Origin: Oxytricha trifallax
Taxonomy: Eukaryota; Ciliophora; Spirotrichea; Sporadotrichida; Oxytrichidae
Length of the DNA: 64,000 nt
Assembly: GCA_000711775.1 (NCBI GenBank)
Contig: ARYC01003127.1
Location: 16,744-80,743 of the forward strand
Reading direction: 5' to 3'
Shown piece by piece: positions 47,480 to 60,241 of this stretch; position 1 is the stretch's first letter; every line of letters begins with the position of its first letter. The position numbers and the translations under genes are program-made. The notes under the pieces are model-generated. The model searched no databases and was not told the origin of the DNA. It saw only the letters and a list, made by a program, of their open reading frames with translations.

Positions 47480-50400
47480 CCAAAATTTTTTAAGATAGGT
47501 GCAGCAATAGAGTAAAATTGATGGACTCGAAATATAAAAGAGGGTTTAAGTTAAGGAATTGACAGTCTAAAAGCTATTATAGAAATATGATTTAGATTTA
47601 TACAAGAAATAAATAAAGATTCAGACTCAAAGGAGAAAATAAGAAAATTGTTCAGAAAAGCAATCAGAAAATTTTAGGTAAATGATAACTTTGAGATTCT
47701 TATAGACTTTCCTCTTAATAAAAAGTAGCAAAGAAAAATTTTTAAGTATTCTTTTAATTTAAATATGATATTCAATATAGACCATATTCCAATTAAATAT
47801 TTAATTTTATAAGAAGACAAAAGAAGCTTCAATAATAATTTTCCATAATAAAATCTCTAACAATACTCAGAGTTTTATCAAAGTATCTCATTTCGCAATG
47901 AAAATATAAAGATAGTTTTTATATTATCGGTGCTTTGGGTCCTCTTAGCCTCCCAACTGCTATGGGTAGTACTAAAAAATTCAGCTCTAAGTGGGGTATA
48001 GGAAAAACTTATATTAAAAATATCTACTAATCTTACAATCAAAAACAGTAGAGATTTCCCTTATTAGGCTATGAAAAGAAATACGGAGTAATTATTCTCA
48101 AAAATAGCAGTTAAAAAGAAATTAAAAATTCAATAGGAAATAGTAACAGCAGCAGTTTATAGGGAAAATTAGTGGCACTTTTGATAAGAATCCTATACAG
48201 ATTTCACTCTCACTCTAAATCTTGTTTAATGATAGGTGAAACCTAATTCCAAATTTAAGCTTGAATCTTGGGAATCAACAGATCGTGAAGAATAATAGAA
48301 AAAATCATAAATATTTCTCAGTCAGCATTCAATTTAAAAGATAGAGCATATTGAGCTTTTAATAACAATTAGCATCAATAAATCAATATAGACATCCCAT
48401 ATTTTGAAGAAATTAAAAATGAAAGATGGATGTGGTTAAAAGGAAGTATAATTTAGTTTATTCAAAAGATAATATAATTATGAGATATGGTAAAATAGGA
48501 GGTTAGCAGCATGCAAGCTCAAACAACATCTAATTTACAAGAAAATTTATAAATATGGAATAAATAACATAATTTGTAGATAAGGTAACTTAAAGAATGG
48601 AATAAATTACTATAGAATACACAAAGATAAATTATAAAATTTAATAAGACAATAACCTAAGCTTATTACAAATCTCTGATAACGCTTACTCTATAATTTA
48701 AAAATTTTCATTTATGGTTATATTAAATTATAAAAATCTAAAATACTGACTCCTAAATTTACATTCTTAACTCAAAATTCAAATGAAAATCAGAAACATT
48801 ATCAATCATAATTTTATAAAATATTCGATTTTAATGAGAAAAGAGCATTATGACATAAAAAGTCTGGTGTTTAAATTAACATAAAATGTCCTCCTCCCCA
48901 AAATGTAAGTAAGAGACTCGTAATTTATTCAAATAAAAAGTGCACTCTTTTTCCTGTAAAATTGACCAGACATCTAATTATTTACGCCATTATTCATAAT
49001 GTTTTAGAGTTTGATACCAATGCGAATAGACACAAACATGATAAACTAAGACTTAAATAACCCACACATCTATTTAGTTAAGATAGAATCCAGTAAAATC
49101 AAAACACTGCAAGTTTTGTAAACACCAATAATAATCTGCAGCAGTAGTCTTTCAATAAAAGATTTCAATAGTAGTAGTGCTTGGAAAAAAAAAACTCCTT
49201 AAAATAACTAGAGTTTAGAAAATGTGTTAAAGGTAAGATATTCATATAATTAAATTCTTGAGTAGCAACTATAATTTAATTTATTTATTAATTTTTCATA
49301 TTTCTTTGCTATGATCAATTAGCATTAGCAAAACCCTTCTCATTTCCAATTTTATAATATAAATTTTTCTTTTTTAATTAAAAAACCACCCTTAGAAACA
49401 GAGAGACTTATCATCAAAAATAAGCTAAAATAAAATTCAATACGTTTAGCAGCCAAAATCTAAAGTGCAGAGTTTAAATAACAGAATATTTTAAGGCCTA
49501 AAAATAGAAACATCAATCATGGTTTTAGGGTGCTATTATTGAACAAAATGAAAATGAAATATACAATGGAGAGATGATGATTTCAAGAGAGTAAGTTCTA
49601 TATAGGTTATTTTTCATTTTTGTTGAGCATTAATTATTATTGTTTCATTAATTTAATTGTACTCTCTAATTTTAAAATGTGAATATGGTACCGAAGAGAT
49701 GCACTATTCAAATACTCAGGAAAGATTAGTCTCTGCTTTTGAAATGTTTACACCCTGCAAAACTAGATTCAAGAATTTTCTCTCCTATTATTGCTTCTAT
49801 TTTTAACTCCCTAAATTTAAAGAGGTCTATAAATATACATTTTATTAAATTAATTGTCATTATTTAATCTTGAATTTCTAAATAGAAAGAATGCGAAGAT
49901 CTAGTAAATAACTAATCAATAAGGAGTTAAATAATTGAATTAATATTAGAATTAGAAATAGAAATAGATTAAATATTTGAAATGGAAAATTTTCTTACTC
50001 TTCATTTCAAAATAACAACAACAATGTCAAAAATTAGACCCCAATTGCTACTAGACTCTAGTAACTTAATAATAAAATAGTGTACCAGTCAGACTTTAAA
50101 ATGAAGACAATTCTTAAAAGTAGAATTAAAAACCTACAACAGGAAATAAGTCGATTAATATTCAAATATTTAATAATTGGCTTAAGAAAAAGTTATCATA
50201 TAAAATAATTAAATTAAATAAAGAGATTAAACTGAAAAAGCAGATTCTTTTTCAATCTAATTAGACAATTAACAAGAATATTTACCTAAAAAAGATATAC
50301 TTATTAATAGTAAAATCCTAATTAAGATTCTATATAGTTCAAGTGACACACTCAAGATTAATAAAAAATATTCTCACAAATAATACTTTGCCGTTAAATA

Positions 50401-52300
50401 TGATTCATAAGGTTATTTCTCAACAATAATATCAAAGCTCAAGCAGCAATCAGGAATTAAATTAAAAAGTCGCATACAGCATTATTGCAGCCAGCATCAA
50501 CTACTCATTTTAATATCTAGTAGTAATAGCTGAATCAAAATTAATAGAAATTTTATCCTTCATTTCTACAATAGTTGCAGTAAAAGTGTTTCCAACTCTA
50601 AATAAAGTGATAAGACTTCACATTATGCGGTAAGTAATCGATAATTATAGCAACAGTAAAACTGTCATTATAAAGTCAAAAGTAAGGAGAGACTGGACAT
50701 TATTATAGAGAGTTATACTTAATAGATACTTACAAGAGAGAGACAAGGGCATTTATTTATTTTTGAAAATAAATAATTGCAATTCAAAGATTGGGTAAAA
50801 GATACTAAGATGAATAACATAAAAAATTAAATTGAAAAAGTACAGTCGGAGATACGCATGACTTAGCAATAGATTGGTAAATAAATATGATGAGTACCTT
50901 TAAATTGTAGAATATTTATAATTCAAGGTGATAGAGCTCTTGATAATAAATATCTAAACATAATAGCATTATTAATTTATATTAACGAATAATTGGCTCT
51001 TTATAAGATGAAAAAATTGGTCAACCTTAAATTATTAGTTGAAATTAAAAATTTAATTAATTTAGACAAATTATGAAGTTATTTTCAACAGATTTTAGCA
51101 ATCGTCAATTTATAACTTTGACTCCTATCTTAATCTTTATCAATCTTTTTATTATGATATTAAATTACCTTACTCTGCTGAGTTACTCTAGATTTTCAGA
51201 TAAAAATGTACAGTAAGACAGAGTTTATTTTCTACAAATAAATGTGATGCTTAAGATGAATTAATTTTATGCAACAAATAAACATATTGAAAAATATCAA
51301 CTTGAAAATTTAGTTAGAGAAAGGCATGCTACAGAGAAGGAAGAAATCATGTTCAATAGATGATGGCCCACAGTATTTCGGCATGGTTAAACATTCCTTT
51401 GGTTGTGGAGATATTGAAGATAAAAAAGCATATTATGATATTTAAACATAGGAGCTACATTACAAGGAATTTTGAAATCCAAGGATTCTAGTCATTTAAT
51501 TTTATACTTATTAAAGAATATCTGATATAACTCAATTCTAATAATATTATGAATGTTTTAATTAAGTTGGTTAGGATATTATTGGCAGATGAAGCAAATA
51601 CATTCACTCTTTCATTAACATCGTTATAGAAGACTCACATAAAATATTTGTAGATAAATTTTTAGAAAGAAGTAGACTTCACTCCTCAGAAAGTCATTTA
51701 TATAAAGTTTGTAACTCCAATCTTTCTCTTTTAATTTCAAGAGTAAGTTTGAAAAGATTTAATATCGATATATTGTAGGTATTTATAAATTTGTCAAATG
51801 CTAACAACACGTGAATCATTTTTCTTTTGTAAAAAACTTCAAAATCTCATATAAATTTTTATAATAAAAAGCTAGTTAATGAATCAGATATCATTGAATA
51901 GAAAAATTCATTTGGCAAGTTTATACTCTAATATCACTTTAGCTTATAATCAAATGTTTTCAGTAATTATAAGATTTAAGAAATCATTCTAACTTAAATA
52001 TTTCTTAATAAATTAGCTTTGAGCGCCATGTTTTTACCTACAAGAGAAGTAAGCATTAATAGAGCCTATATTCATAAATAAATTTATAGACTAAGATAGT
52101 ATGAATTCTAAGTTTGGTCTTAAGGCAAATCACTAATAAAAACTAAGTATATAACTATCTTGTAACTAAAACTATATTTAGAATAAAATGATGCCCTCGG
52201 AAAAGATAGTTATTAATGAGGTAATTATACCATAGGGTGTGGATTCCGATATTTTCGTAGTTCATGTTGATAATCTACACCAATTTTAATTATTATAATG
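47480..52300 (+). CDS. Large glutamine-rich coding region, several exon-like segments
   Basis: Long plus-strand segments are open with TAA/TAG as Gln: about 47500-48180 (FRKAIRKFQVNDNFEILID; FYIIGALGPLSLPTAMG in another frame), 48490-48780 (coiled-coil-like), 48854-49232 (RLVIYSNKKCTLFPVKL, FDTNANRHKHDK, ending at a GTAAG), 49396-49590 (after CCCTTAG, ending at GTAAGT), 49680-50100 (CEYGTEEMHYSNTQERL, IFEMENFLTLHFK), 50560-50890 (KERLDIIIESYTQQIL, ENKQLQFKDWVKD) and 51370-52300. Two frames are often open together, so exon assignment is provisional. There may be one large gene or several. No domain is recognised; a faint resemblance to a sensor-kinase layout was not strong enough to call. Confidence 0.35.
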
Positions 52301-54054
52301 AAAATAACTATGAGAGAATTTGTTTATGAATAAAATTTTGTTCCAATATGTAAAATTAAATATATATATTAATAAATAAATTCAATGTTATCAATAATAT
52401 TAGTCTTAAACACAATTAATCAAAGAGTAATTTTATAGAAATGACTTTGTTTTTTATTTTAATTTCCTAGTTCTAAATGGGTAAGGTGTATCTAATTATT
52501 TTTTAAAGCAAAAGCACCATTAAGTTCAGCAACTATACCAGACACAAATTAATCTGGCTTCTAGATATAGCTATAATTTATCTAATAAAAATGAATTTTT
52601 AATCTTTAAAGAACAAAATTAAAATAGATATCGATTACATAAACTTTAGTATAGTATCTCACAACATTAATTTAATAAAGCGACTAGATTTTATATTCGT
52701 CCTTAAATTTTCTGAGAACTTTCTCATTGAAGAAATTCTGAAAATTGCATCCTTTTTCGAAGTTACTGTGTTTTATCAATTTGGTTACACTAAAATAATA
52801 AGATAAAAACTAATGCTTTTATTTTAAGATTGTCTTGATTGAGAAAACTAAAAATAGTCTTGCTTCATAGTATCATCCAAGACTATAATTTTTATTGGAT
52901 TCTTATAGCTTCGTCCATCTCTTCCATCCATCCATCTCAAAGCTTAGATCAATATAAAGATTAATTTCGTCAATTTTCGCACACTAAAGAGAAAAATTTG
53001 CCAAAAATATTTTTAAATTCTTAAAAATGAAGTTTCTCAATGTCTCTTTTGGAATCCTTCTATACCAATCTTGCAAAATGCTCTGAATTTCACTTTTTTA
53101 TTCTAGATATTTTTTAAATTATTCAAGCAGGGCTCTGTTTAGAGAAAGATAATTTTCGATTAAAGTTAGGCAATTTAAAATTATTGTATTTAGGTTAAGA
53201 TTTATAGAGACTAGAATTAAAAATTATCAAATCCCTCAAATAAAAATATATCATAGGTGCATATTTGGAAGTTTAGTTTATTGAATGAAGAAACGAGAGC
53301 GAAAGTTACTGTATGTCAACCTATTTACTTTAATTATTATGACTATTTGTCTCGCTGGTATAATTTAGATTTAATTAATGATTATTTCATTAATCCTATC
53401 TAATTTCTATTATTTCTTAAAAAATTGTATACTTTGAACTACTACTCGTACTCTGAAATTTTTGCAATTTACTACTGCTATCCTTAAAATTTACACTTCT
53501 ATTAAAAATTCTCTTATTCTTCTCTTGAAAACTGCTTTTATCCTTTTATATGCATTTTCTTCAATAATTTCTACTTTTTGATTTATTTTTAACTTTATAG
53601 TGAATCTTGGATTTTAAACATGTTTATTCTTGTCAATAAAACATTAAATATGAAATTACTTAATATATATTGGATTGTTAAAAAAATAAGATAATATATA
53701 AATATATATATAATTATAAAATACATGTTAACTTGTGTCTTCTGCATTCCAAGGTACACTTTCCATCAAATTTTATGTGTTTCCTTAGACAGTTTTTCAA
53801 GGGCGATTTAATTTTAATATCGATCTGTAAATTTATGTCTTGCTATGTTTGCTTATTCGTAACTATATGAGAATGGGGAAATTTTAGAGCAATTTTAAAC
53901 ATATTATTTGTGTTTTTCACTTATATGAAAACTATTGGTGAACCACTAAATATTTAGTAATGTTTTATAATTATTATTTGTTAATTTTAAAAAATCATAA
54001 GAATTATTTTTGGAAGAATTTAAGAATTGTAAATTTGATATACAATAAAGAATA
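52301..54054. other. AT-rich spacer before TBE copy 2
   Basis: No supported gene. The left terminus of TBE copy 2 is expected near 53950 by comparison with copy 1, but no C4A4-like end or inverted repeat was recognised there. Confidence 0.35.
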
Positions 54055-55106
54055 ATGAAATAAATAAAATATAGCAGCATTACTTATAAATGCAGGACCT
54101 AAATTCTTCAACTACGATTCAATAATTAAGATCCTTTAAACCCTTAATACACCTTTTTTACTTATAAATAAATTAGCGAAATATTTGGTTATAGCCAAAA
54201 TTTGAGACGAAAAGTTTGCATTTACCATGAAAATAGAACGGATAAGAGTTTAAGAAATAAAAAAAGAAATCCTAATTTATTACTTGATCACTAAACTATT
54301 TAATCAATAACACTACTTTGACAGAACTAGAATAATACAGCATAGAAGATAGAGCTAAAATTTTTCATCGAAAATTTCTTGAAAAATGAATATCAACTTC
54401 TAGTTTAAGAAAACTTTACTTATTTAATAGCGTGAAATATAAATAGGTAAAGTCATCATATAAGCTTTCAAATTCAAAAATGTCCCAAATTAAAGTTGAG
54501 CAGATTCAGTAATATCCATTGATGATTTAAGCTTATTAGCAAAAGGAAGTCTTAATCTACTTAGATGAAACTATATTTAAGGCCCATGCTATTACAATGA
54601 GGTCTTGGGCAGGTCCTTACTCCAATCAAGAGGTTCAAAAAGAGGGTATAAATATATCAGCTTTGGCTTCATTGGTATTTATTTCAGGTTAATTAGGTCT
54701 TCTAGGATATGTTATAAAAGAAAAATATATTAAAATTCCAGATTTGATGTTTTGACTAGAAATTATAGAACCTTAATTTAATGGTAAGAAAGTTGTAATA
54801 TTTATGGATAATTTGCGTGCTCACCATAAAAGGGCTTTTAAGTAAATTATAATTGATAATAGATGGAGATTTATCTTTAATCCAACCTACTCCTCTCAGT
54901 TCAACTGCATTGAAGAAATATTTTCAAGAGTAAAATTTTGATATAGTAAGGACGTAATTTAAAGGAACATTAACTTTTCAAATAAGGAACACTATTAAAT
55001 AGTAAAGAACTCAATTTTGAATATTAAGTAAGAAGACAGTATAAAAACAGAATAAAGGCACATAAGTTAAATGCAAAGTTAGGTTGCTTTATTAGAAAAA
55101 GATTGA
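54055..55106 (+). pseudogene. TBE 42-kDa-type transposase, copy 2
   Basis: The ATG at 54055-54057 and TGA at 55104-55106 give 1052 bp, close to copy 1. Early residues (TYKQISEIFGYSQ) suggest a helix-turn-helix. RAKIFHRKF aligns with the same block of copy 1 after a frame change near 54320. The first catalytic Asp is in LIYLDETIF (54555), the second in VIFMDNLRAHHK (54800), and the third acid is kept in FNCIEEIF (54905). TGAs occur after FLEK, DLMF and RVKF. All three catalytic acids survive, unlike copy 1, but the frame is still interrupted. Confidence 0.85.
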
Positions 55107-55146
55107 TTAAGTAATAATTTTGTTTTAAGTAGTTTAAGCATAATAA

Positions 55147-55907
55147 TCAAATATTAAAAAACTTTTGTTTATGTCGAGTAGAAATTATGTTCCTTGCCTC
55201 TTATCCTTCTTTGCGTTCTTCTTAATTCCCATTTGAGTTGTTTATATATTCAAATAGGAAAAAGTCATTTCCGCTTTTTGGTTACTCTTTTTCATTATGA
55301 TCCTTGTCTAAGAAGGGAGAGGGCTCGGCCTTTTCGTTCTATAATCAATTTATTTAGACAAATTTTCTTACTTGAGATTGTTGGATTTTTTTAGAGTTAT
55401 TCCAAGAACTCATTGCTAATTATAATTTAATTTTGGTCCCCTGATAATTGCGTCCCTGATACCCTTATTTATTAGTGATCTTAGACCATCCTCTACAAAT
55501 AGTTATATCTGAGAGTGCCCAAAACGGAAAAAATAAAGTTTCGATCAGGCAGTTTGTGAGCATCATCATAAGTATTTAGGTACCTTTTGAGATCTTCATC
55601 CCCTTTTACTTCATCCCATATTCTGTTCAAGCTCAATTCAGGAAAAAAGGGGACATTAACCCAAATCACTTCATTAGACTTAATTGAAATTTTGGTCCTT
55701 TTCAAAACATCTCTAAGAAAGATCATTGTATATTGCTTATATGGGGGCTAGAACATATTACCTATAAGTTTTAATAATATGAAGCTTACACTAAAACTTT
55801 AGATAATTAAACCAATCAGATTTACTACTTAGTTGACTTTCTAGCTGTTGTGAAGGAATTTGCGTATTTATTTAGGTTTTGTTTTAATTGGTTTAGGTTA
55901 TTTCCAT
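55147..55907 (-). pseudogene. TBE 22-kDa-type protein, copy 2
   Basis: It starts at the ATG at 55905-55907 (MEITQTNQNK), with SDWFNYLKF and YRQYVLAPI. After a one-base shift near 55728 it reads MIFLRDVLKRTK, FFPELSLNRIWDEV, HKLPDRNFIFSVLGTLR, EFLEQLQKNP. A second shift near 55300 leads to a Lys/Glu-rich end and a TGA at 55147-55149. The central part (55493-55726) is intact. It shares FLRDVL, PELS, LP.R and LGT..R with the copy 1 gene. Function unknown. Its stop lies 40 bp from the transposase stop. Confidence 0.8.
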
Positions 55908-56412
55908 TTGTTTATTAATTAATTTCTATTTCTAGTATTTAAAAATTATAAACCTTCACATTTCTCTAAGCAAACCGATTTTTTCAGCTAATAGCGTTAT
56001 TTTATTGGTTGCAAGTCAAGATAAAAACAAAGTAGAATTGCTATATTCTCATAAGAGTTATGTATAGTTGCTTTTGTTTATTTTTCAGAGATTTATTATT
56101 AATTACATCATACCAAAATTAGGAATTAATATTTTTAATTGTGTTCCCCCTTTAAATCAAAAATGTACTGTAAATGTCCTGTCAGGACAATATTTAGGAC
56201 AAAGGGGTTTGAAATGTTAATTCTATAGGTTTCTGAGTTTTAAAGCTGTTAGTAATTCTTGAATTTATGTTCTAAAATTTTATTGAAAATTTAGGTTCCT
56301 TTTACTTTGTTTGATATTAACTATAAAAATTATATTTTATAGTAAAACCTAATGTAATAAATGAAAATTGTGACTATTAATGATTTATATTAATTAAGTT
56401 ACTTTATAGTAA

Positions 56413-57993
56413 ATGGAAGGTAGAAGAAAAGGAATCCTTTGCAGCATGTAATCATTAAAAAGTATAAACTCTGATGATGAATACTCATCCTCAGTTGTGG
56501 AACTTTCAAGTTGCACTATACAAAATGGTAAGTATGAAATAATTAATTCTATTTCCTAGAAAACTTTGTTAAATCAAAAGAAAGTCAAATATAATTGAGA
56601 AACAGCAGAAATCCCCTTGCCCATACCATAACTTAGTCTTCCTACACATGAACAATTTGCGACAAAGCTTTTACTAAAAAATTATATACGAGGCACATCA
56701 AAACTCATTCTAGAAAACAAGGAGAGTTTGCTCATTTGAAATCAAAGGACGGGTACTCTTGAAAAGTTTGTAAACAAAAGTTTAATGGTAGATACCCAAC
56801 TGCACAACTAAAAAGGCACCTAATTGTTCATTCGGAAGATGATCTTCAAATTGCAGGGTAATAAAAATATTTTATATATTTAATTTTAATTTATAAGTTT
56901 TCTAGTAGTTGTATAATTTGGACCTTAAAAAAAAGAAAACGCGGAAACAGAGAAGATTACAGTCTGATCACAATGAGGAACTTAATTAAAATGAGGAACT
57001 CAAATAAGCTGAACATCCATTAAAGGAGCCAAATTTTGATAGTTCGCAATAAAGTCACTCAAAATCAATTTAATTAGGGTCCTAAAAATAAAATGTAGTC
57101 CACAATTAATGCAAAATAAATAAGTCTCTATTAACTATAAAGACTTTGAAGAATTAATTAAATATAAAACCAAAAAGAGTGGTTGTCTAATTGAAACATT
57201 AGAAAGAGTTAATTTAAAAAAGACCTACCCTCACTTATAACCACTTGGCTTGACATTAAATAGTCACCTTAAAATAAGACGCACTCAATAGAGATAGAGT
57301 TTAACGAGACATAATTTGGCTACTGAATTTAGAGGAACACAAAAATTAATAGCACGACAAAATTACCAAGATATTTTTTAGCCCAACTTACTTGCTTATT
57401 TGGCTTAAGGGTTACGACTTCAACTTAGGAGATCTCTTGAATCTTTAACATCGTAGAGTTGTTACATGGAGATGCATAGTTAGTGCGGCTAAAGCAATAG
57501 CCAAGCTTCACGAATAAAATGTTATTCATCTCTATTTAAAACCCCAGAATATTAAAATCTATCTTGATGATAGCTCATAAAGCTCAATTAGCAATTTTTC
57601 GAAAGCTCAAATTTTAGGAACTAAACAATTTATGCAGACTCAAAATTATGTCTCTATATTTATGGGGCTAACTTCATGGGATAAATAAACGTAGAACCTT
57701 GGAGAGATAAGTACTCTCTCCTTGTCATTATATTGCATCAACTAGCTGGAGATAAATTTTAAGAAGTTTTAGATAATATGAAGTCAGTATCTCAGCTTGC
57801 TTAGGAGCTTATAGATTCGAGCACTATGACAAATTTTAATGATATTTTGAGTATTTTGGCTTTGGGGACATAAACTAAATTTCAACATCAAACTAAATTA
57901 TCAACATTTTATAATAACATATAATAAATGGATTATGATTTTTATCAATTCTAAATTTTTTACTAAAATAATTCTTATGAATACAGCTTTTGA
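56413..57993 (+). pseudogene. TBE zinc-finger/kinase protein, copy 2
   Basis: The ATG at 56413-56415 starts MEGRRKGILCSM. Two C2H2 fingers follow in one frame (56640-56850): YT-TGA-TICDKAF..RHIKTH and YS-TGA-KVCKQKF..LKRHLIVH. In both, TGA occupies exactly the first Cys position. After a frame change, a kinase domain is visible: YDFNLGDLLNL, AKAIAKLHEQNVIHLYLKPQNIK (57490-57560; the HRD is replaced by HLY), LGTKQF, then in another frame WRDKYSLLVIILHQLAG. It stops at the TGA at 57991-57993. Loss of HRD suggests an inactive kinase. Many Q codons are TAA/TAG. Confidence 0.75.
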
Positions 57994-58130
57994 AATTTCT
58001 TATCCCAATTCGAAAAATTTAAATTACATAATGCTCTATTTCCAGAATAACAAATTACTCAGTAGATACACAAAAGATGTCACAATTTAGTTTAGCTAAA
58101 GTTATGAAATCTGAATATTATTCCATTTGT

Positions 58131-59036
58131 TGTAACTTTAAGCAATAAGGGATTGGAAACTGAAAACATTATAAAACATTAAAATATTATATTATTTACA
58201 AATCTTAATTTACTCATTCTCCTCTATAAACTTAATAAATATATATGTCCTCCTCTTTATTGATTATTTAACCATTAATATTCTATTGCTATAGGATCTT
58301 TCTTTTTTAAGTAAAAAAGATAATTTGCTTTAAAATCAATTATTAAAATATAAAATATTTTTAGTTATTAATTAATTTTTAATCCCTTCCCTCCAATTTA
58401 TCTATTTATGAGCATATTTTCATTGTCAATGAACTTTATTTTTACATTTGTATTTGCTAGCAATTGTTACTTTATTTGAATTTTCCTTTCTATTAGTTTT
58501 TATGTAGAAGTTTCCACCTGAGTTGAGCCTTTATCTCCAACTATGTGGATTTTGGAATTTAGAATTCGGATTTTAGTAAAATTATAAATATGAAATTGTG
58601 AAAGATTAGCAAAGGAGATTTCTCCCGCTTACTTTCTTATCATAGGCATCAATTAAATAATTAAACTTCATATATATAATTTTAACTATTACTGTGTACA
58701 ATGAAATGATTCCTTTCCCTTAATTAATTAACAAACATTTTCATAAAATTTGACATCAATCACTCTCCAAATCTTTCCATGCAGTTCCTGTTGCTTTCCG
58801 AAGCTAAGCCCTTCTCTGACTCTGCTTTAATATTCACTACCAAATCTCTCATATAATTTAATGACTTTTAATTAACCCGTTTGGCTTTTATAAATGGCTA
58901 AATTATTTATATATATTTAAGCCCTGCAATATCTTTATTATTGAAAAATCATATACATCTCTATTGATCATTTATATACAAGTTTAATAGAAAAAAAAAC
59001 TATTAAAATGTTAATATTATTATTGATATTGTTTCT
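58131..59036. other. AT-rich spacer
   Basis: No supported gene. A C/T-richer patch at 58740-58850 has no sustained frame. Confidence 0.4.
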
Positions 59037-59038
59037 AG

Positions 59039-59266
59039 AGTCTTGTTTGTAAGGGGCTTGAGAATGTATCTGTGGTTAAACTCAAATTAAGCAGGGATGA
59101 TTTAAAACCCCCAATACTTTTTAACACACTTCATTTGCTGTTTTAGTCAGGAGACTTGGATTTACCCATTTTAAACAAAAAAGTAATTTAAATAATTAGA
59201 AAAATGAGGACTATACTCATAGTTTTAGATATGATTGTATTTTAGCAATTCTCTGATAAATCCTGA
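59039..59266 (+). CDS. Exon-like island, unrecognised
   Basis: It begins directly after a TTTCTAG 3' splice-like site (AG at 59037-59038) and is open to a TGA at 59264-59266. It reads SLVCKGLENVSVVKLKL, SRDDLKPPILFNTLHLLF, GDLDLPILNKKVIQII, KMRTILIVLDMIVFQQF. Composition is strongly protein-like. No family recognised. Confidence 0.5.
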
Positions 59267-60241
59267 CTAGCTTTCATAAGAATTCGAAGAATATCTCATT
59301 AATCTAGATGTCTAATTTGAAATTTATTCGAAAAATCTATTATTTATAAATATTAACCATAACTTGAGATGAAAAATTAGGTCTATTCTAATTGTTCAAT
59401 ACTCAAAAGATTGCCAAAAGTATTTGTGATTTATTAAAATGTTGAATTTTACTTCGATGATGCATAGTTTATTGAAGTATTTACTATTAATTATTAATAA
59501 AATTTTATTTCAATTCCAGCTTGATTGAGTGTTGAAATTATTCTTTGTTACTTTCTTAGCATTATTTCCTTATTGCTATTATTAATTGTTTTAATGGGAC
59601 TATTTACCGCATTTATTTATCCTTGAAAATCACTATTTATGCTTAAACTCTGAGTTTATGGAGATTTAAGGAATTATGAGGTTTAAGTTGTAATAAATCA
59701 ATGATATTTCTCTAATTTCTTCGATTAGATTTATTTCTATTACCAATTGGTGGAGATTGCTTAGTGATACTCAAAGAATATTTAGTATTAATTTATTTAA
59801 ACTGTAGATTTCTATTTTATCATTTTATTTTTTTAAGTTTTCTTATTGTTCAATTGGTTTTTCTAAATAAATATCAAGGTTTGGTGATATTTTTTAATCT
59901 TTAAGTTAATTGCGGTTCATGTTTGTATCATTTATTTGAGATTAAAAATTATTATTTAATGGATTTTAATTTTATTATAACTCAAGCAAAATTATTTCAA
60001 TCTATGAAAATAAGTCAGAGTAATTCTAATAATTAAAATAATAAATAATATTCCTAGTCTCTGGGAAAATCTTCTCAGTACTCCATAATTCCTTCGTTTA
60101 GACCCCCTAATTTCTAATATCTTCTTAATCGAATAATTAATCACTTAAATTCCTAAATTAAAATAATCCATATTTTTATATTAATACCTCAATAACAAAA
60201 AAGCTGATTAAATTGTTTAATTTAGAAAAGTAAAAAATAGT
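59267..60241. other. AT-rich spacer
   Basis: No supported gene or repeat. Confidence 0.4.

Larger units (their letters stand above)
53950..58130. mobile_element. TBE-like transposon, copy 2 (ends eroded)
   Basis: Gene order and orientation mirror copy 1: transposase (+) at the left, 22-kDa-type gene (-) converging on it, zinc-finger/kinase (+) toward the right. The stated ends are extrapolated from copy 1 distances. No terminal inverted repeat or target duplication is readable, so this is an older copy. Amino-acid divergence from copy 1 is large, placing it in a different TBE subgroup. Confidence 0.75.

Noticed and set aside
50900-52300. Hybrid histidine kinase (H-box, N-box and receiver-like strings)
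   Set aside because: The strings are short, lie in different frames and lack the key residues; the resemblance is no better than expected in A+T-rich sequence.
54055-57993. Euplotes-type genetic code (TGA = Cys, TAA/TAG = stop) for the whole window
   Set aside because: TAA and TAG lie inside the conserved transposase and kinase motifs in all copies, so they must be sense codons here.
53940-58140. Terminal inverted repeats for TBE copy 2
   Set aside because: Searched at the distances expected from copy 1; only weak, unpaired similarities were found.
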